From positions 1-37,467 of the forward strand of contig CANQJQ010000004.1 of assembly GCA_947624265.1 (NCBI GenBank): a stretch of DNA of 37,467 bases. Direction: 5' to 3'. Origin of the DNA: Candidatus Gastranaerophilales bacterium (GTDB lineage Bacteria > Cyanobacteriota > Vampirovibrionia > Gastranaerophilales > Gastranaerophilaceae). This document shows positions 1 to 9,364 of the stretch, piece after piece. Made by a program: the position numbers and the translations under genes. The notes below the pieces were generated by a model that was given only the letters and a program-made list of their open reading frames with translations, made no database searches and was not told the origin of the DNA. The stretch's first letter is position 1; every line of letters begins with the position of its first letter.

Positions 1-1446
1 AGAGGAATATACGGAGAAGACATAACAGAAGAACTCTTTTATTACACAGGTAAAGGCTTTGTTAAGTATCTTGAAGAAAAAACAAAACTAAGCCCGAAAG
101 ATTTATGGATTAGTGTAACAAGGGATGCAAGACTTCATTCTGAAGCATTAAGCAAAGTGTTAATTAAGGGTATTGTTCATCAAGGTGCCAATGTTGTGAA
201 TTTGGATATAGCGCCAACACCGATAGGATATTATTCGGAATTTGCAACTTTTCCCGAAACTTTAAGCGAAGGAGTAAAAATTACGGCAGCACTAATTGTT
301 ACTGCCAGCCACAATCCTCCCGAATATAACGGACTAAAAATGACATTTAATAAAAATTCTCTTAACGAAGAAGAAATTAAAAAAGTTAAAGAATTTACGA
401 TAGAGCAAATGGGTAATGATATTACATCGGTTAAACATGGTGAATCAAGACTGTTTAATATTATTCCTCAATATATTGATTTTCTGACATCAAGATTCGG
501 AAGAATCGGCGAAGGGATTAAAATTGTTACAGATTGTGCCAACGGTACTGCAGGTATTGTTGCACCTAAGTTATATAAAGACTTGGGTTGTGATGTTGTT
601 GAGTTATATTCAGAACCCGACGGTAACTTTCCTAATCATCACCCAAATCCGAGTGATTTATCTACACTTAATGATATTAAATCCAAAGTACGTGAAGTTG
701 ATGCTGATTTAGGGATTGCATTTGACGGAGATTCTGACAGATTGGGAGTCATTGATGCTGACGGTAACCCCATATCTGGCGATAAACTGCTTTATATATT
801 TGCTCAAGATGTTATAAAAGATTTATCAATAAGAGGCGAAAAACCTGTAATTGTTTCTGAAGTAAAATGTTCTCAAGTATTATTTGACGAAATAAATAAA
901 CAAAGCGGAATAGCCGTAATGGCAAAAACAGGACACGGATATATAAAATCCGAGATGAAAGAAACAGGAGCAATACTGGCAGGTGAAATGTCAGGTCATA
1001 TGTTCTTTAAGGACAGATACTACGGCTTCGACGATGCCGTTTATGCAGGATGCAGAATTATTGAAATTCTGGCAAAAAATAAAAAGAACAATCCAAATTT
1101 CAAGCTAAAAGATTTGCTGACTCCCTTCAATAAAGTGTGCACACTTGATGAAGTCAGACACAAATGTAAAAATGAACTAAAAAAACAGGTTTTAGAAAAT
1201 ATTACAAAAATTATTCAAGATGATAATACAATTTTTGGTACAAAAATAAATGATATAGTTACCTTAGATGGGTTGAGAATTATTTTCCCCGACGGTTTTG
1301 CTTTAATCAGACAAAGTAATACGGAACCTGTTTTTACTTTACGTTTTGAAGCTAAAACAAAAAATAAGGCTGTACATTATAAAAATGTTATGATTTCTAT
1401 TTTAGATGAATGTATCAATAAATTAACAGTCAGTGAGGAAAAATGA
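1..1446 (+). CDS. Phosphoglucomutase/phosphomannomutase family protein, 5' truncated by window edge
   Basis: Frame 1 is open from base 1 (RGIYGEDITEELFYYTGKGFVKYLEEKTKLSPKDLWISVTRDARLHSEALSKV...), upstream of the listed GTG start at 157. Contains TASHNPPEYNG (phosphoserine loop), DGDSDR metal-binding loop and a C-terminal RQSNTEPVFTLRFE motif. Confidence 0.93.
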   Translation, partial: RGIYGEDITEELFYYTGKGFVKYLEEKTKLSPKDLWISVTRDARLHSEALSKVLIKGIVHQGANVVNLDIAPTPIGYYSEFATFPETLSEGVKITAALIVTASHNPPEYNGLKMTFNKNSLNEEEIKKVKEFTIEQMGNDITSVKHGESRLFNIIPQYIDFLTSRFGRIGEGIKIVTDCANGTAGIVAPKLYKDLGCDVVELYSEPDGNFPNHHPNPSDLSTLNDIKSKVREVDADLGIAFDGDSDRLGVIDADGNPISGDKLLYIFAQDVIKDLSIRGEKPVIVSEVKCSQVLFDEINKQSGIAVMAKTGHGYIKSEMKETGAILAGEMSGHMFFKDRYYGFDDAVYAGCRIIEILAKNKKNNPNFKLKDLLTPFNKVCTLDEVRHKCKNELKKQVLENITKIIQDDNTIFGTKINDIVTLDGLRIIFPDGFALIRQSNTEPVFTLRFEAKTKNKAVHYKNVMISILDECINKLTVSEEK

Positions 1447-2444
1447 AAGCATCATTAATTTCAAAAATAGTAATAATATTATGTATTTTGTGTTTAATAT
1501 CAGGATTTTTTTCCTTAGAAAAACATAAAAATTATGAAGAAACATCAAATAATCCATCAAAAAATATATTATCTCATACAAATAAAGTTGCCGTTATTGA
1601 GCTTGACGGGGCAATAGCAACAACTGCGGAAAGCAATTTTTTCTCAAAAGAAACTAATGCAACAAACATGCTTAAATCTCTAAAAGCCGCAAAAGAAGAT
1701 AATGAAATAAAGGGTATTATTGTTAAAATAAATTCACCCGGCGGAACCGTTGCAATGAGCCAAAATATATATAATCAAATAATGAGAATAAGAGAAACTA
1801 AACCCGTTATAGCTGTTCTTGATGATGTTGCAGCAAGCGGAGGGTATTATATTGCTTGCGCCGCTGATAGAATAATAGCTCAAGAAGGAACACTAACAGG
1901 CAGTATAGGAGTTATATTTTCTTTTATGGATTTACACAATCTGCTTCTTGATAAACTTGCAATTAATCAGGTTGTCATTAAAAGCGGGAAATATAAAGAT
2001 ATAGGGTCAAGCACAAGACAGATGATGCCTGAAGAAAGAAAACTAATGCAGGATATCATTAATGATTCTTATGACCAGTTTCTCAATGCAATTCGGCAGG
2101 GAAGAATATACAGAAATGACAAATATATTGTTACAAAAACTCCGCTCAGTGAAGAAAATCTTAAAAAATATGCAGACGGCAGAGTATTTACGGGCAGACA
2201 AGCAAAATTATTAGGATTTGTTGATGAAACAGGTGATATTGATTTAGCTAAGAATATGATTGAAAAAATGATTCAGCAGAAGTTTAATTCAAAACTCTCC
2301 GCAAAACTTATTCAATATAATAAAAAGAATACAATAAATGACTATTTCTCAGGTTTGACTGAGTATAACAGCAATTCAAAACTGGTTAATTTTTTGCCGA
2401 CAAGTATAATTTTAAGTAGAAAGCCGTTATATTTATGGGAATAA
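1443..2444 (+). CDS. sppA: Signal peptide peptidase SppA-type S49 serine protease
   Basis: N-terminal hydrophobic anchor, VKINSPGGTV, AASGGYYIACAADRI (catalytic Ser region), LTGSIGVI; start overlaps the stop of the preceding gene. Confidence 0.9.
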   Translation: MKASLISKIVIILCILCLISGFFSLEKHKNYEETSNNPSKNILSHTNKVAVIELDGAIATTAESNFFSKETNATNMLKSLKAAKEDNEIKGIIVKINSPGGTVAMSQNIYNQIMRIRETKPVIAVLDDVAASGGYYIACAADRIIAQEGTLTGSIGVIFSFMDLHNLLLDKLAINQVVIKSGKYKDIGSSTRQMMPEERKLMQDIINDSYDQFLNAIRQGRIYRNDKYIVTKTPLSEENLKKYADGRVFTGRQAKLLGFVDETGDIDLAKNMIEKMIQQKFNSKLSAKLIQYNKKNTINDYFSGLTEYNSNSKLVNFLPTSIILSRKPLYLWE

Positions 2445-3010
2445 CAACAAACGATTTTTTTGAAAATATATATAGTGTAATATTTTCGCCAAAAGCTTTT
2501 TTTGAAAGAGAAGATTTAACAATTTCAGTGAGACTTGCGCTTTTTACGGTTATTTTTATTGCTTTAATTACCCAAATTTCATACGGAATTTTTGACAAAA
2601 GTATAACTAATTTTTTATTTGTATTCGGGCTGATTGCACACACAATTTTAACAATAATAATATGGTTTTTAACCGCATTATTTTTTGAATATATTGCCAA
2701 AATATTTGACAGAGGAAATCAACTAAGCAAATTGCTTTTTTTAACTGCATTTGCACCTATTCCTTACATATTTTTCCCTCCGCTAAATTTATTAAAAAAT
2801 ATGAGCAGAACGGGCTATATTTTGGGCTCACTAATTGAATTCATATTATACTTATGGATAATAATACTATATGCATATTCACTTAGAGCAGTATACAAAA
2901 TAACTTTATCACGCTCTTTTATGCTAATATTTTTACCATTTATTGCCTCATTTTTTGCAATGCATTGGACAATTTCATTTATTGCAAAGATGATGTATAT
3001 ATTCTCATAA
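2435..3010 (+). CDS. Yip1-like multi-pass membrane protein
   Basis: 191 aa with several hydrophobic helices; 'SPKAFFERE...' N-terminus and 'FDRGNQLSKLLFLTAFAPIPYIFFPP' resemble Yip1-domain proteins; overlaps the sppA 3' end. Confidence 0.6.
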   Translation: MGITTNDFFENIYSVIFSPKAFFEREDLTISVRLALFTVIFIALITQISYGIFDKSITNFLFVFGLIAHTILTIIIWFLTALFFEYIAKIFDRGNQLSKLLFLTAFAPIPYIFFPPLNLLKNMSRTGYILGSLIEFILYLWIIILYAYSLRAVYKITLSRSFMLIFLPFIASFFAMHWTISFIAKMMYIFS

Positions 3011-3025
3011 TAAAGAAAACAGTTT

Positions 3026-3943
3026 ATGAAAAAAACAATAATACTAATACTTACAATACTAATAATTAATACTCCGCTCATTACGTTTGCCGGAATAACT
3101 GAAGATATAACTTCTATTGAAACAAATATTTTCGGTTATGATTATTCAAATGAATCCGATTCTAAGAGAATTGAAAGAATTGAAAAACACTTATACGGCG
3201 CAAAGAAAAGCGGAAGTATAAAACAAAGGCTTGAAAATATTCAAAATGATGCAGGTTATACCGTTGTTGAAAAAAAACCAATCGATAAAGTTGAAATTAC
3301 TACTCAGCAAATGCAAAACCAACAATTACAGCAAAGACAAGCCATGCAGCAACCACCACAACAACAAAAACCCGATTTAACGGCATTAAAAGAAGATGCT
3401 TCCGTTGAATATCCTATGGTTGATAAACTTGAACAGGAGATTTTCTCTACAACTTATAAAAAAGACAATATATATCAAAGATTAGACAGACTTGAACAAA
3501 AAGTATTTAACAAAGTCAGTAATCAAGATTTAAATACAAGAGTGGACAGACTTGCTTCCGTCGTCAGACCGAAAAGAACAAAGACACAAGACAGTTTCAA
3601 CAGATATTCCGATAAAGATATGGATAATTACTACGCTAATAGCGGGCTTGAACCAATTAACGACCAATCCATTCCGTTTCAATTAGCTGCACTGGAACAA
3701 GACATTTTAAAAAATGATTATATGAATGATAATATTTCAAGCAGATTAACAAGACTTGAACAGAAAATGTTTAAAAGAACATTTTTAACGGATAGCGATG
3801 TAACAAGACTCCAAAGAATAATGGTAGCTTATGACGCGAAAAAGAACAGTTCTATGTATGACAATAACAGAGCCATGCAAAATATGGCTACAGCTTCTCA
3901 AATCGGAGGAATACTACTTATGATTTTAGCTATTCTTTTATAA
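3026..3943 (+). CDS. Secreted or membrane protein with ~48-aa LE/RLxRLEQKxF repeats
   Basis: Signal peptide MKKTIILILTILIINTPLITFAG; three repeat copies (IETNIFGYDY..RIERIEKHLYG / LEQEIFSTTYKKDNIYQRLDRLEQKVF / LEQDILKNDYMNDNISSRLTRLEQKMF); Q-rich linker; C-terminal hydrophobic segment. Confidence 0.75.
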   Translation: MKKTIILILTILIINTPLITFAGITEDITSIETNIFGYDYSNESDSKRIERIEKHLYGAKKSGSIKQRLENIQNDAGYTVVEKKPIDKVEITTQQMQNQQLQQRQAMQQPPQQQKPDLTALKEDASVEYPMVDKLEQEIFSTTYKKDNIYQRLDRLEQKVFNKVSNQDLNTRVDRLASVVRPKRTKTQDSFNRYSDKDMDNYYANSGLEPINDQSIPFQLAALEQDILKNDYMNDNISSRLTRLEQKMFKRTFLTDSDVTRLQRIMVAYDAKKNSSMYDNNRAMQNMATASQIGGILLMILAILL

Positions 3944-4625
3944 TTTCTATGTCATCAAATATATTTTCTTTATATTTAGGAGAGGTATAACCGGATTCAA
4001 CTTGAATTGAAGAAGAATTTTTATATTTATTTCCTCTGACTTTATCTACAATTTTTGATGCTACACCGCTTCCAACGTTGTAACCTGTCATGGAAACAGT
4101 GGCAAATAACGCACCTTGTAATACATATTTAAGAATTTTACCATACTTGTTAGAAAATAATTTATTTGTAATGCCATTAATTTTATTAATAGTTGCCTCA
4201 GAAAGCCTTGGTTTAATTTTTTTAACTAATTTCGGAATACCATCTTTTATAAATTTTTCAAAAGCTTTTTCAAAATAACGCATTGATAATATTCCGCTTC
4301 CTTGTGAAATTCCTGTTTTGACCTTATCATCAGATTTAATTGTATTATATACGCCCGAAGCTATAATTAACGGGTAAAGCATATTTTTACAAAATTCTGC
4401 CTTTTTTGTAAGAAAGTCTGCAGTATTTAATATATTTTTGTTAGCATATCCCATATCTGCTAATTTTTTCTGTATTTTAACGGATTTTTGAACAATTTCA
4501 CCGGCAGCACCTGCAGTTCTGACTGTCTGTGCTACTCCAATGCCATCTTTAAATAAATTATGTTCTTTTTTTCCGTAAAAATAGTTACGGACGGCAAAAT
4601 ATGCACATGATACACCGTTTGCCAT
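3930..4625 (-). CDS. Hypothetical protein, probably lineage-specific, with hydrophobic segments
   Basis: 231-aa ORF; 3' end overlaps the convergent gene by 14 nt; no recognised family. Confidence 0.65.
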   Translation of the reverse strand: MANGVSCAYFAVRNYFYGKKEHNLFKDGIGVAQTVRTAGAAGEIVQKSVKIQKKLADMGYANKNILNTADFLTKKAEFCKNMLYPLIIASGVYNTIKSDDKVKTGISQGSGILSMRYFEKAFEKFIKDGIPKLVKKIKPRLSEATINKINGITNKLFSNKYGKILKYVLQGALFATVSMTGYNVGSGVASKIVDKVRGNKYKNSSSIQVESGYTSPKYKENIFDDIEIIKE

Positions 4626-4775
4626 ATTACCATTACCCTATTTATACTTACCCATAAATATAAAAACAATCACCAAGGCTAAATTGCCTTAAAATATAAA
4701 ATTATTAAAAAAATTAACAAACTGTTAAACTAATAAATCATTTATGAGAAAATAAGAAAAAAGGGAGAAAGATTA

Positions 4776-5927
4776 ATGAAGGATAAAACATTTTTAATGA
4801 TTCCGGGGCCAACTCCGGTACCTGAGAGAGTACTTTTAGAAATAGCCAAACATCCTATGGGACACAGAAGCAGCGAGTTTTCAAAAATTTTGGAAGCTGT
4901 ATACAGAGATTTAAAGTATGTTTTCCAAACTAAAAATGATGTAATACTTTATACCGCCAGCGGAACGGGAGTTATGGATTCCGCCTTATCGAATTTGGTT
5001 AATGAAGGGGACAAAGTTTTATCCTTAGTTATAGGTAATTTCAGCAGAAGGTTGGCAAAAATTGCTCAAGGCTTAGGCGCAGATGTTGAAATTATGGAAG
5101 TAGATGCAGGTAAAGCCATTAATCCTCAAGTTTTAAAAGAGAGATTAGATAAGGACGTTAATAAAGAAATTAAATATGTTACGTTAATCCATAATGAAAC
5201 ATCAACAGGGGTTACAAATGATGTAAAAACTTTAGTTTCAATAATAAAAGCCCATGGGGCGATATCAATAGTAGACGGCGTAACAAGTGTAGGCGCCATA
5301 GAATGCAAAATGGATGAATGGGGAATAGATGTATTGTTTTCAGGCTCTCAAAAAGGATTTATGCTGCCTCCGGGATTATCATTTTTAGCCGCAAGTGAAA
5401 AGGCGTGGGAAGCCCATAAAAAATGTAAACGACCTGATTTTTACTTCAATTGGACGACAAACAGAAAATCCGTTTTGGATAATTCAACAGCATTTACTCC
5501 TGCAGTAAGCTTGATTGCAGGTTTAAAGGTTGCACTTGAAATGATAAAAGAAGAAGGTATTGAGAACATAATCGCACGGCATACAAAGATTGCTCGGGCA
5601 CTAAGAAAAGCAATAAGAGCATTAGGTCTTAAATTATTTGTTGAAGATGACTCAATCGCTTCAACATCAATAACGGCTATATTGCCTCCTGACGGAATAA
5701 GCGTTCCCGATATAAGGAAAGTATTAAAAAATGATTATGATATTGTTGTTGCAAACGGTCAAAATGAGTTAAAAGACAAAATATTCAGAATGGGAACATT
5801 AGGTTTTGTATCGGAGCGTGATGCAATAACAGCAATAGGTGCATTAGAAGCAGCATTAAATAAATTGGGTTATCAATTTGAACTTGGCTCAGGTGTTGCA
5901 GCATTAATCAGAGAATTGAATAAATAG
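4776..5927 (+). CDS. Class V (serine-pyruvate / alanine-glyoxylate type) aminotransferase
   Basis: MIPGPTPVPERVL, GHRSSEFSKI, HNETSTGVTNDV, SVDGVTSVGA-like motif, GSQKGFMLPPGLSFLAAS (PLP lysine); SD aagggagaaag upstream; followed directly by serA. Confidence 0.92.
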   Translation: MKDKTFLMIPGPTPVPERVLLEIAKHPMGHRSSEFSKILEAVYRDLKYVFQTKNDVILYTASGTGVMDSALSNLVNEGDKVLSLVIGNFSRRLAKIAQGLGADVEIMEVDAGKAINPQVLKERLDKDVNKEIKYVTLIHNETSTGVTNDVKTLVSIIKAHGAISIVDGVTSVGAIECKMDEWGIDVLFSGSQKGFMLPPGLSFLAASEKAWEAHKKCKRPDFYFNWTTNRKSVLDNSTAFTPAVSLIAGLKVALEMIKEEGIENIIARHTKIARALRKAIRALGLKLFVEDDSIASTSITAILPPDGISVPDIRKVLKNDYDIVVANGQNELKDKIFRMGTLGFVSERDAITAIGALEAALNKLGYQFELGSGVAALIRELNK

Positions 5928-5935
5928 AGGTCAAA

Positions 5936-7528
5936 ATGAAAGTATTAATAACGGATAAAATTAATGAAGCAGCCGGAAAAGTATTATCAGGAATCGCACA
6001 GGTAGATTTTATTCCGACTCTTCCGGAAGATGAACTAACAGAAAAAATCAAAGACTATGACGCTTTAATGATTAGAAGTCAAACAAAAGTTACAAAAAAA
6101 ATACTTGAAGCAGGAAAAAATTTAAAAATAGTAGGCAGAGCCGGTGTTGGTGTAGATAATGTTGATATTGAATCTGCAACACAAAACGGGATTATTGTTG
6201 TTAATTCACCTGACGGTAACACTAATGCCGCAGCAGAACACACTTTAGCAATGATGCTTGCAATGTCAAGGAATATTCCTGCTGCCGTTATGTCAACAAA
6301 AGAGGGCAAATGGGAGCGTTCTAAATTTACGGGTGTTGAAGTTTTCGGGAAGACTTTAGGCATTATAGGTTTTGGGAAAATCGGTCAGCACGTAGCTAAC
6401 GCCGCTATTGCAATGGGGATGAAAGTTATTGTTTCTGACCCTTATACAACAAAAGAAGCCGTTGAAAAAATCGGAGCAAAATATATTACAAGCCTTGATG
6501 AATTCTGGGGACAATGCGATTATATTACGATACATACTCCTAAAACTAAAGAAACAACAGCTCTTATAAATAAAAACACACTTAACAGAATGAAAAAAGG
6601 TGTAAGAATAATAAACTGCGCAAGAGGCGGGATAATAGATGAAGCAGCGTTAAAAGACGCTCTGCAATCAGGGCAGGTAAGCTCTGCAGCTATAGACGTA
6701 TTTGAAACAGAACCCGACATTACAGCTTCACCTTTATATAACTGTGATTGTAATGTTATAATGACACCTCATCTTGGAGCAAGCACGGCAGAAGCTCAAT
6801 ACAACGTTGCAATAGATGTCGCCGAACAAATAAGAGATGTATTAACAGGCGGAAGCGCAAAAGCCGCAATAAATATACCTGCATTAAAATCTGCAATATT
6901 AGAACCCGTAAAAGAATATATGCAGCTTGCAGAAAATTTAGGCGAACTGGTAAGACAATTATCTAAAGGAAATTTAAAAAATATCAATATAACGGTTAAC
7001 GGAAATCTTGCGGAATTAAATGTATCACCGCTTGAGGTTGCAGTTCAAAAGGGTATTTTTTCTTCTACTCTTGAAGGCGTTAACTTTGTTAATGCTCCGA
7101 TTATTGCAAAAAACCGAGGAATAAATATTATTACTTCAAAATCTCAAAAAGATTGCACTTTTATTGGCTCTATATCTGTTACTCTTACAACTGATACTGA
7201 AGAAAATACGGTAACAGGGGCTTTAGTTGCAAAAAATATGCCCAGAATTGTAAGAATTAACGATTACAATATGAGTATTGAAGCAGAAGAACACATGTTA
7301 ATAGTTCCACACGAGAATAAGCCTTCTATGGTAGCAAAAGTTGCAGCTGTTATCGGGGAAAACAATATAAACATTAACAGAATGCAGGTTGCTCAAAAAT
7401 CTAATAAAATCGATAATGTTTCAATAATGATTATTACAATAGATAAAGATGTCGATGATAAAACGATGGAAACAATTAATAAAATAGACGGTGTACAAAA
7501 CGCACAATACATTAAATTAAATGCATAA
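5936..7528 (+). CDS. serA: D-3-phosphoglycerate dehydrogenase (long form with ASB and ACT domains)
   Basis: GRAGVGVDNVDIESAT, GIIGFGKIGQHVA, NCARGGIIDEAAL, MTPHLGASTAEAQ; 530 aa with C-terminal ACT-like region. Confidence 0.96.
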   Translation: MKVLITDKINEAAGKVLSGIAQVDFIPTLPEDELTEKIKDYDALMIRSQTKVTKKILEAGKNLKIVGRAGVGVDNVDIESATQNGIIVVNSPDGNTNAAAEHTLAMMLAMSRNIPAAVMSTKEGKWERSKFTGVEVFGKTLGIIGFGKIGQHVANAAIAMGMKVIVSDPYTTKEAVEKIGAKYITSLDEFWGQCDYITIHTPKTKETTALINKNTLNRMKKGVRIINCARGGIIDEAALKDALQSGQVSSAAIDVFETEPDITASPLYNCDCNVIMTPHLGASTAEAQYNVAIDVAEQIRDVLTGGSAKAAINIPALKSAILEPVKEYMQLAENLGELVRQLSKGNLKNINITVNGNLAELNVSPLEVAVQKGIFSSTLEGVNFVNAPIIAKNRGINIITSKSQKDCTFIGSISVTLTTDTEENTVTGALVAKNMPRIVRINDYNMSIEAEEHMLIVPHENKPSMVAKVAAVIGENNININRMQVAQKSNKIDNVSIMIITIDKDVDDKTMETINKIDGVQNAQYIKLNA

Positions 7529-7558
7529 AAAAAGACCTCTCAATTGAGAGGTCTTTTT
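7527..7558. terminator. Bidirectional intrinsic terminator between serA and the convergent hypothetical gene
   Basis: Perfect inverted repeat AAAAAGACCTCTCAA/TTGAGAGGTCTTTTT (7529-7558), A-tract on the left and T-tract on the right, between convergent genes. Confidence 0.9.
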
Positions 7559-7571
7559 ATTACAATATTAA

Positions 7572-8102
7572 TTATGATTCTTTAACTTCATGTTGTCCTT
7601 CAATATAACCATCTTTTTGAGATGAAATCAATGCAACAATCGGAGCTAACAATCCAAGAACTGCCGCACCAACTGCTAAACCAACTTTTGCGGGAGCAGG
7701 TAATGAATTAAATCTTTGGAATATTTTTGTACTTTTAATAGCATTTTTTAGAGATTTACCGTTATATTCTATTTTACCTAAAAAGCCTGATAATTTATCT
7801 TTTGCCCCTTTAAATAATTTAGCAACTTTTGCTGAATTACCTGTAGCTAATGAAGCTGCAGCACCTGAACCTACAGCAATGCTCCCTAATGTTAATGTAT
7901 CTTTAATACCTTCCTTTGTTTGTTCTGCCAATACTGCAGCTTTACTGTCAAGCTTGTCATTTGTTAGAACATGTATCAAAGAACCCGGAGCACCTAATGT
8001 TTTATTTGCATGTCTTGCTGCACCTACAATAATGCCTGCCGGAATTCCCCCAATAACTGTTGCAGCTACTACCGGTTTTACTGATTTTGCATTCATTTCC
8101 AT
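7572..8102 (-). CDS. Hypothetical Gly/Ala-rich membrane-associated protein
   Basis: 176 aa; hydrophobic segments VVAATVIGGIPAGIIVG and VGLAVGAAVLGLLAPIVAL; SD-like aaagggg upstream; ends at the shared terminator. Confidence 0.7.
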   Translation of the reverse strand: MEMNAKSVKPVVAATVIGGIPAGIIVGAARHANKTLGAPGSLIHVLTNDKLDSKAAVLAEQTKEGIKDTLTLGSIAVGSGAAASLATGNSAKVAKLFKGAKDKLSGFLGKIEYNGKSLKNAIKSTKIFQRFNSLPAPAKVGLAVGAAVLGLLAPIVALISSQKDGYIEGQHEVKES

Positions 8103-8225
8103 AATTTAAACCCCTTTTCTGTAATTTTGATGCTGACCTTGTGTTTTTATAAAACAACTCAATCTTTCAAATTTACAAAAAAGAATTAAATATAAAGAAA
8201 TATTAAGAAAAGTGGAAGAAAAAAA

Positions 8226-8726
8226 TTAACTCTCAATGAATGTTGGTGCAAGTTTAGGGGTTTTTCCTTTAATAACATTATGATAATAAGAATAAGTCAT
8301 GGGCGTATTATCATTAAGTATATCACCGTTTATAACCTCAGCAAAAAATATAGTATGAGTTTTCGTATCAAGTTTATTTATGACATTACATATCAAATAC
8401 GCACACGCATCTTTAATTACGGGGAGACCATCTATAACCTCATAAGGTATAATATCAAATTTATTAATGTCTTTTCCGCTTCTGAATCCGAAAGTTCCGA
8501 TATCTAAAGGGTTAGATTTTTCAGACAAAATAGAAACAGCGAAATGTTTGACTTCTTCTAAACAAAAATGAGTATAATTTTGTTTATTAACACTTAAAGC
8601 AATAGCAGCGGGAGATGATGTAATCTGCATAATGCTGTTTACCGTACAGCCCGTATATCTGCCGTCAATTTTACAAGATACAATATAAACGCCGTATGAT
8701 AAATTTTTAAATACATTATTATTCAT
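8226..8726 (-). CDS. Flavin reductase-like FMN-binding domain protein (similar to the N-terminal domain of Hrb-type high-molecular-weight rubredoxin, without rubredoxin)
   Basis: LSYGVYIVSCKIDGRYTGCTVNSIMQITSSPAAIALSVNK...; ends YYHNVIKGKTPKLAPTF; no Cys4 rubredoxin domain follows. Confidence 0.85.
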   Translation of the reverse strand: MNNNVFKNLSYGVYIVSCKIDGRYTGCTVNSIMQITSSPAAIALSVNKQNYTHFCLEEVKHFAVSILSEKSNPLDIGTFGFRSGKDINKFDIIPYEVIDGLPVIKDACAYLICNVINKLDTKTHTIFFAEVINGDILNDNTPMTYSYYHNVIKGKTPKLAPTFIES

Positions 8727-8748
8727 ACATCATCTCCTATAAATTTAA

Positions 8749-9258
8749 TTAACCGATTACCGGAGCTGTAAATGTTCTTGAAGCAAGTTCTTTATCAAGC
8801 ATATACAGGCACTGTCTGTCATCACAAACAAGATTTAAGGTTTTTAATACGTTGCCGACGTTTGCTTCTTCTTCTACCTGTTCTTTCAAGTACCAGTCTA
8901 AGAAAGATACGGCAGCTCTGTCATGAACTTCTTCAGCTACATCCATCAACGCATTTATTTTAGAAGTTACAAGTTGTTCATGTTTTAAAACATCCTCAAA
9001 AACTTCTCTTGGTGTTGACCAATCTGATTTTGGTTTTTCAATAGATTCAAGAACAACTTTTCCGCCTCTTTCCTGCAAATATTCAAATAAACCCATAGCA
9101 TGTGCATGTTCTTCCTGCATTTGAACATTCATCCAGTTTTTAAATCCCTGTAAATTCATTCTTTCAAAATATGCATACATTGAAAGATAAAAATACTCGG
9201 AATAAAACTCAGCATTAATCTGGTCGTTGATTGCTTTTTCCAATTTTTCACTAATCAT
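8749..9258 (-). CDS. ftnA: Non-haem ferritin
   Basis: MISEKLEKAINDQINAEFYSEYFYLSMYAYFE...EEHAHAMGLFEYLQERGGKV...FLDWYLKEQVEEEANV: ferroxidase-type Glu/His residues. Confidence 0.95.
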   Translation of the reverse strand: MISEKLEKAINDQINAEFYSEYFYLSMYAYFERMNLQGFKNWMNVQMQEEHAHAMGLFEYLQERGGKVVLESIEKPKSDWSTPREVFEDVLKHEQLVTSKINALMDVAEEVHDRAAVSFLDWYLKEQVEEEANVGNVLKTLNLVCDDRQCLYMLDKELASRTFTAPVIG

Positions 9259-9364
9259 AATAATATCTCCTTTAACCTGATTTTAATTATATTTTACTAC
9301 GTAATTAAATAAATACATTAACCGATAATTTATATTATAATAAATATTAATCGGAGTTGTATTA

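Noticed and set aside
3930-3943. Convergent overlap of the repeat protein gene and the minus hypothetical as a regulatory antisense region
   Set aside because: A 14-nt 3' overlap is common in compact genomes (also at 24936-24947); no hairpin or other signal supports a special role.
6079-6363. Minus-strand ORFs inside serA (6079-6363, 6520-6720, 6796-6987)
   Set aside because: Shadow ORFs antisense to a well-supported conserved gene; no family resemblance.
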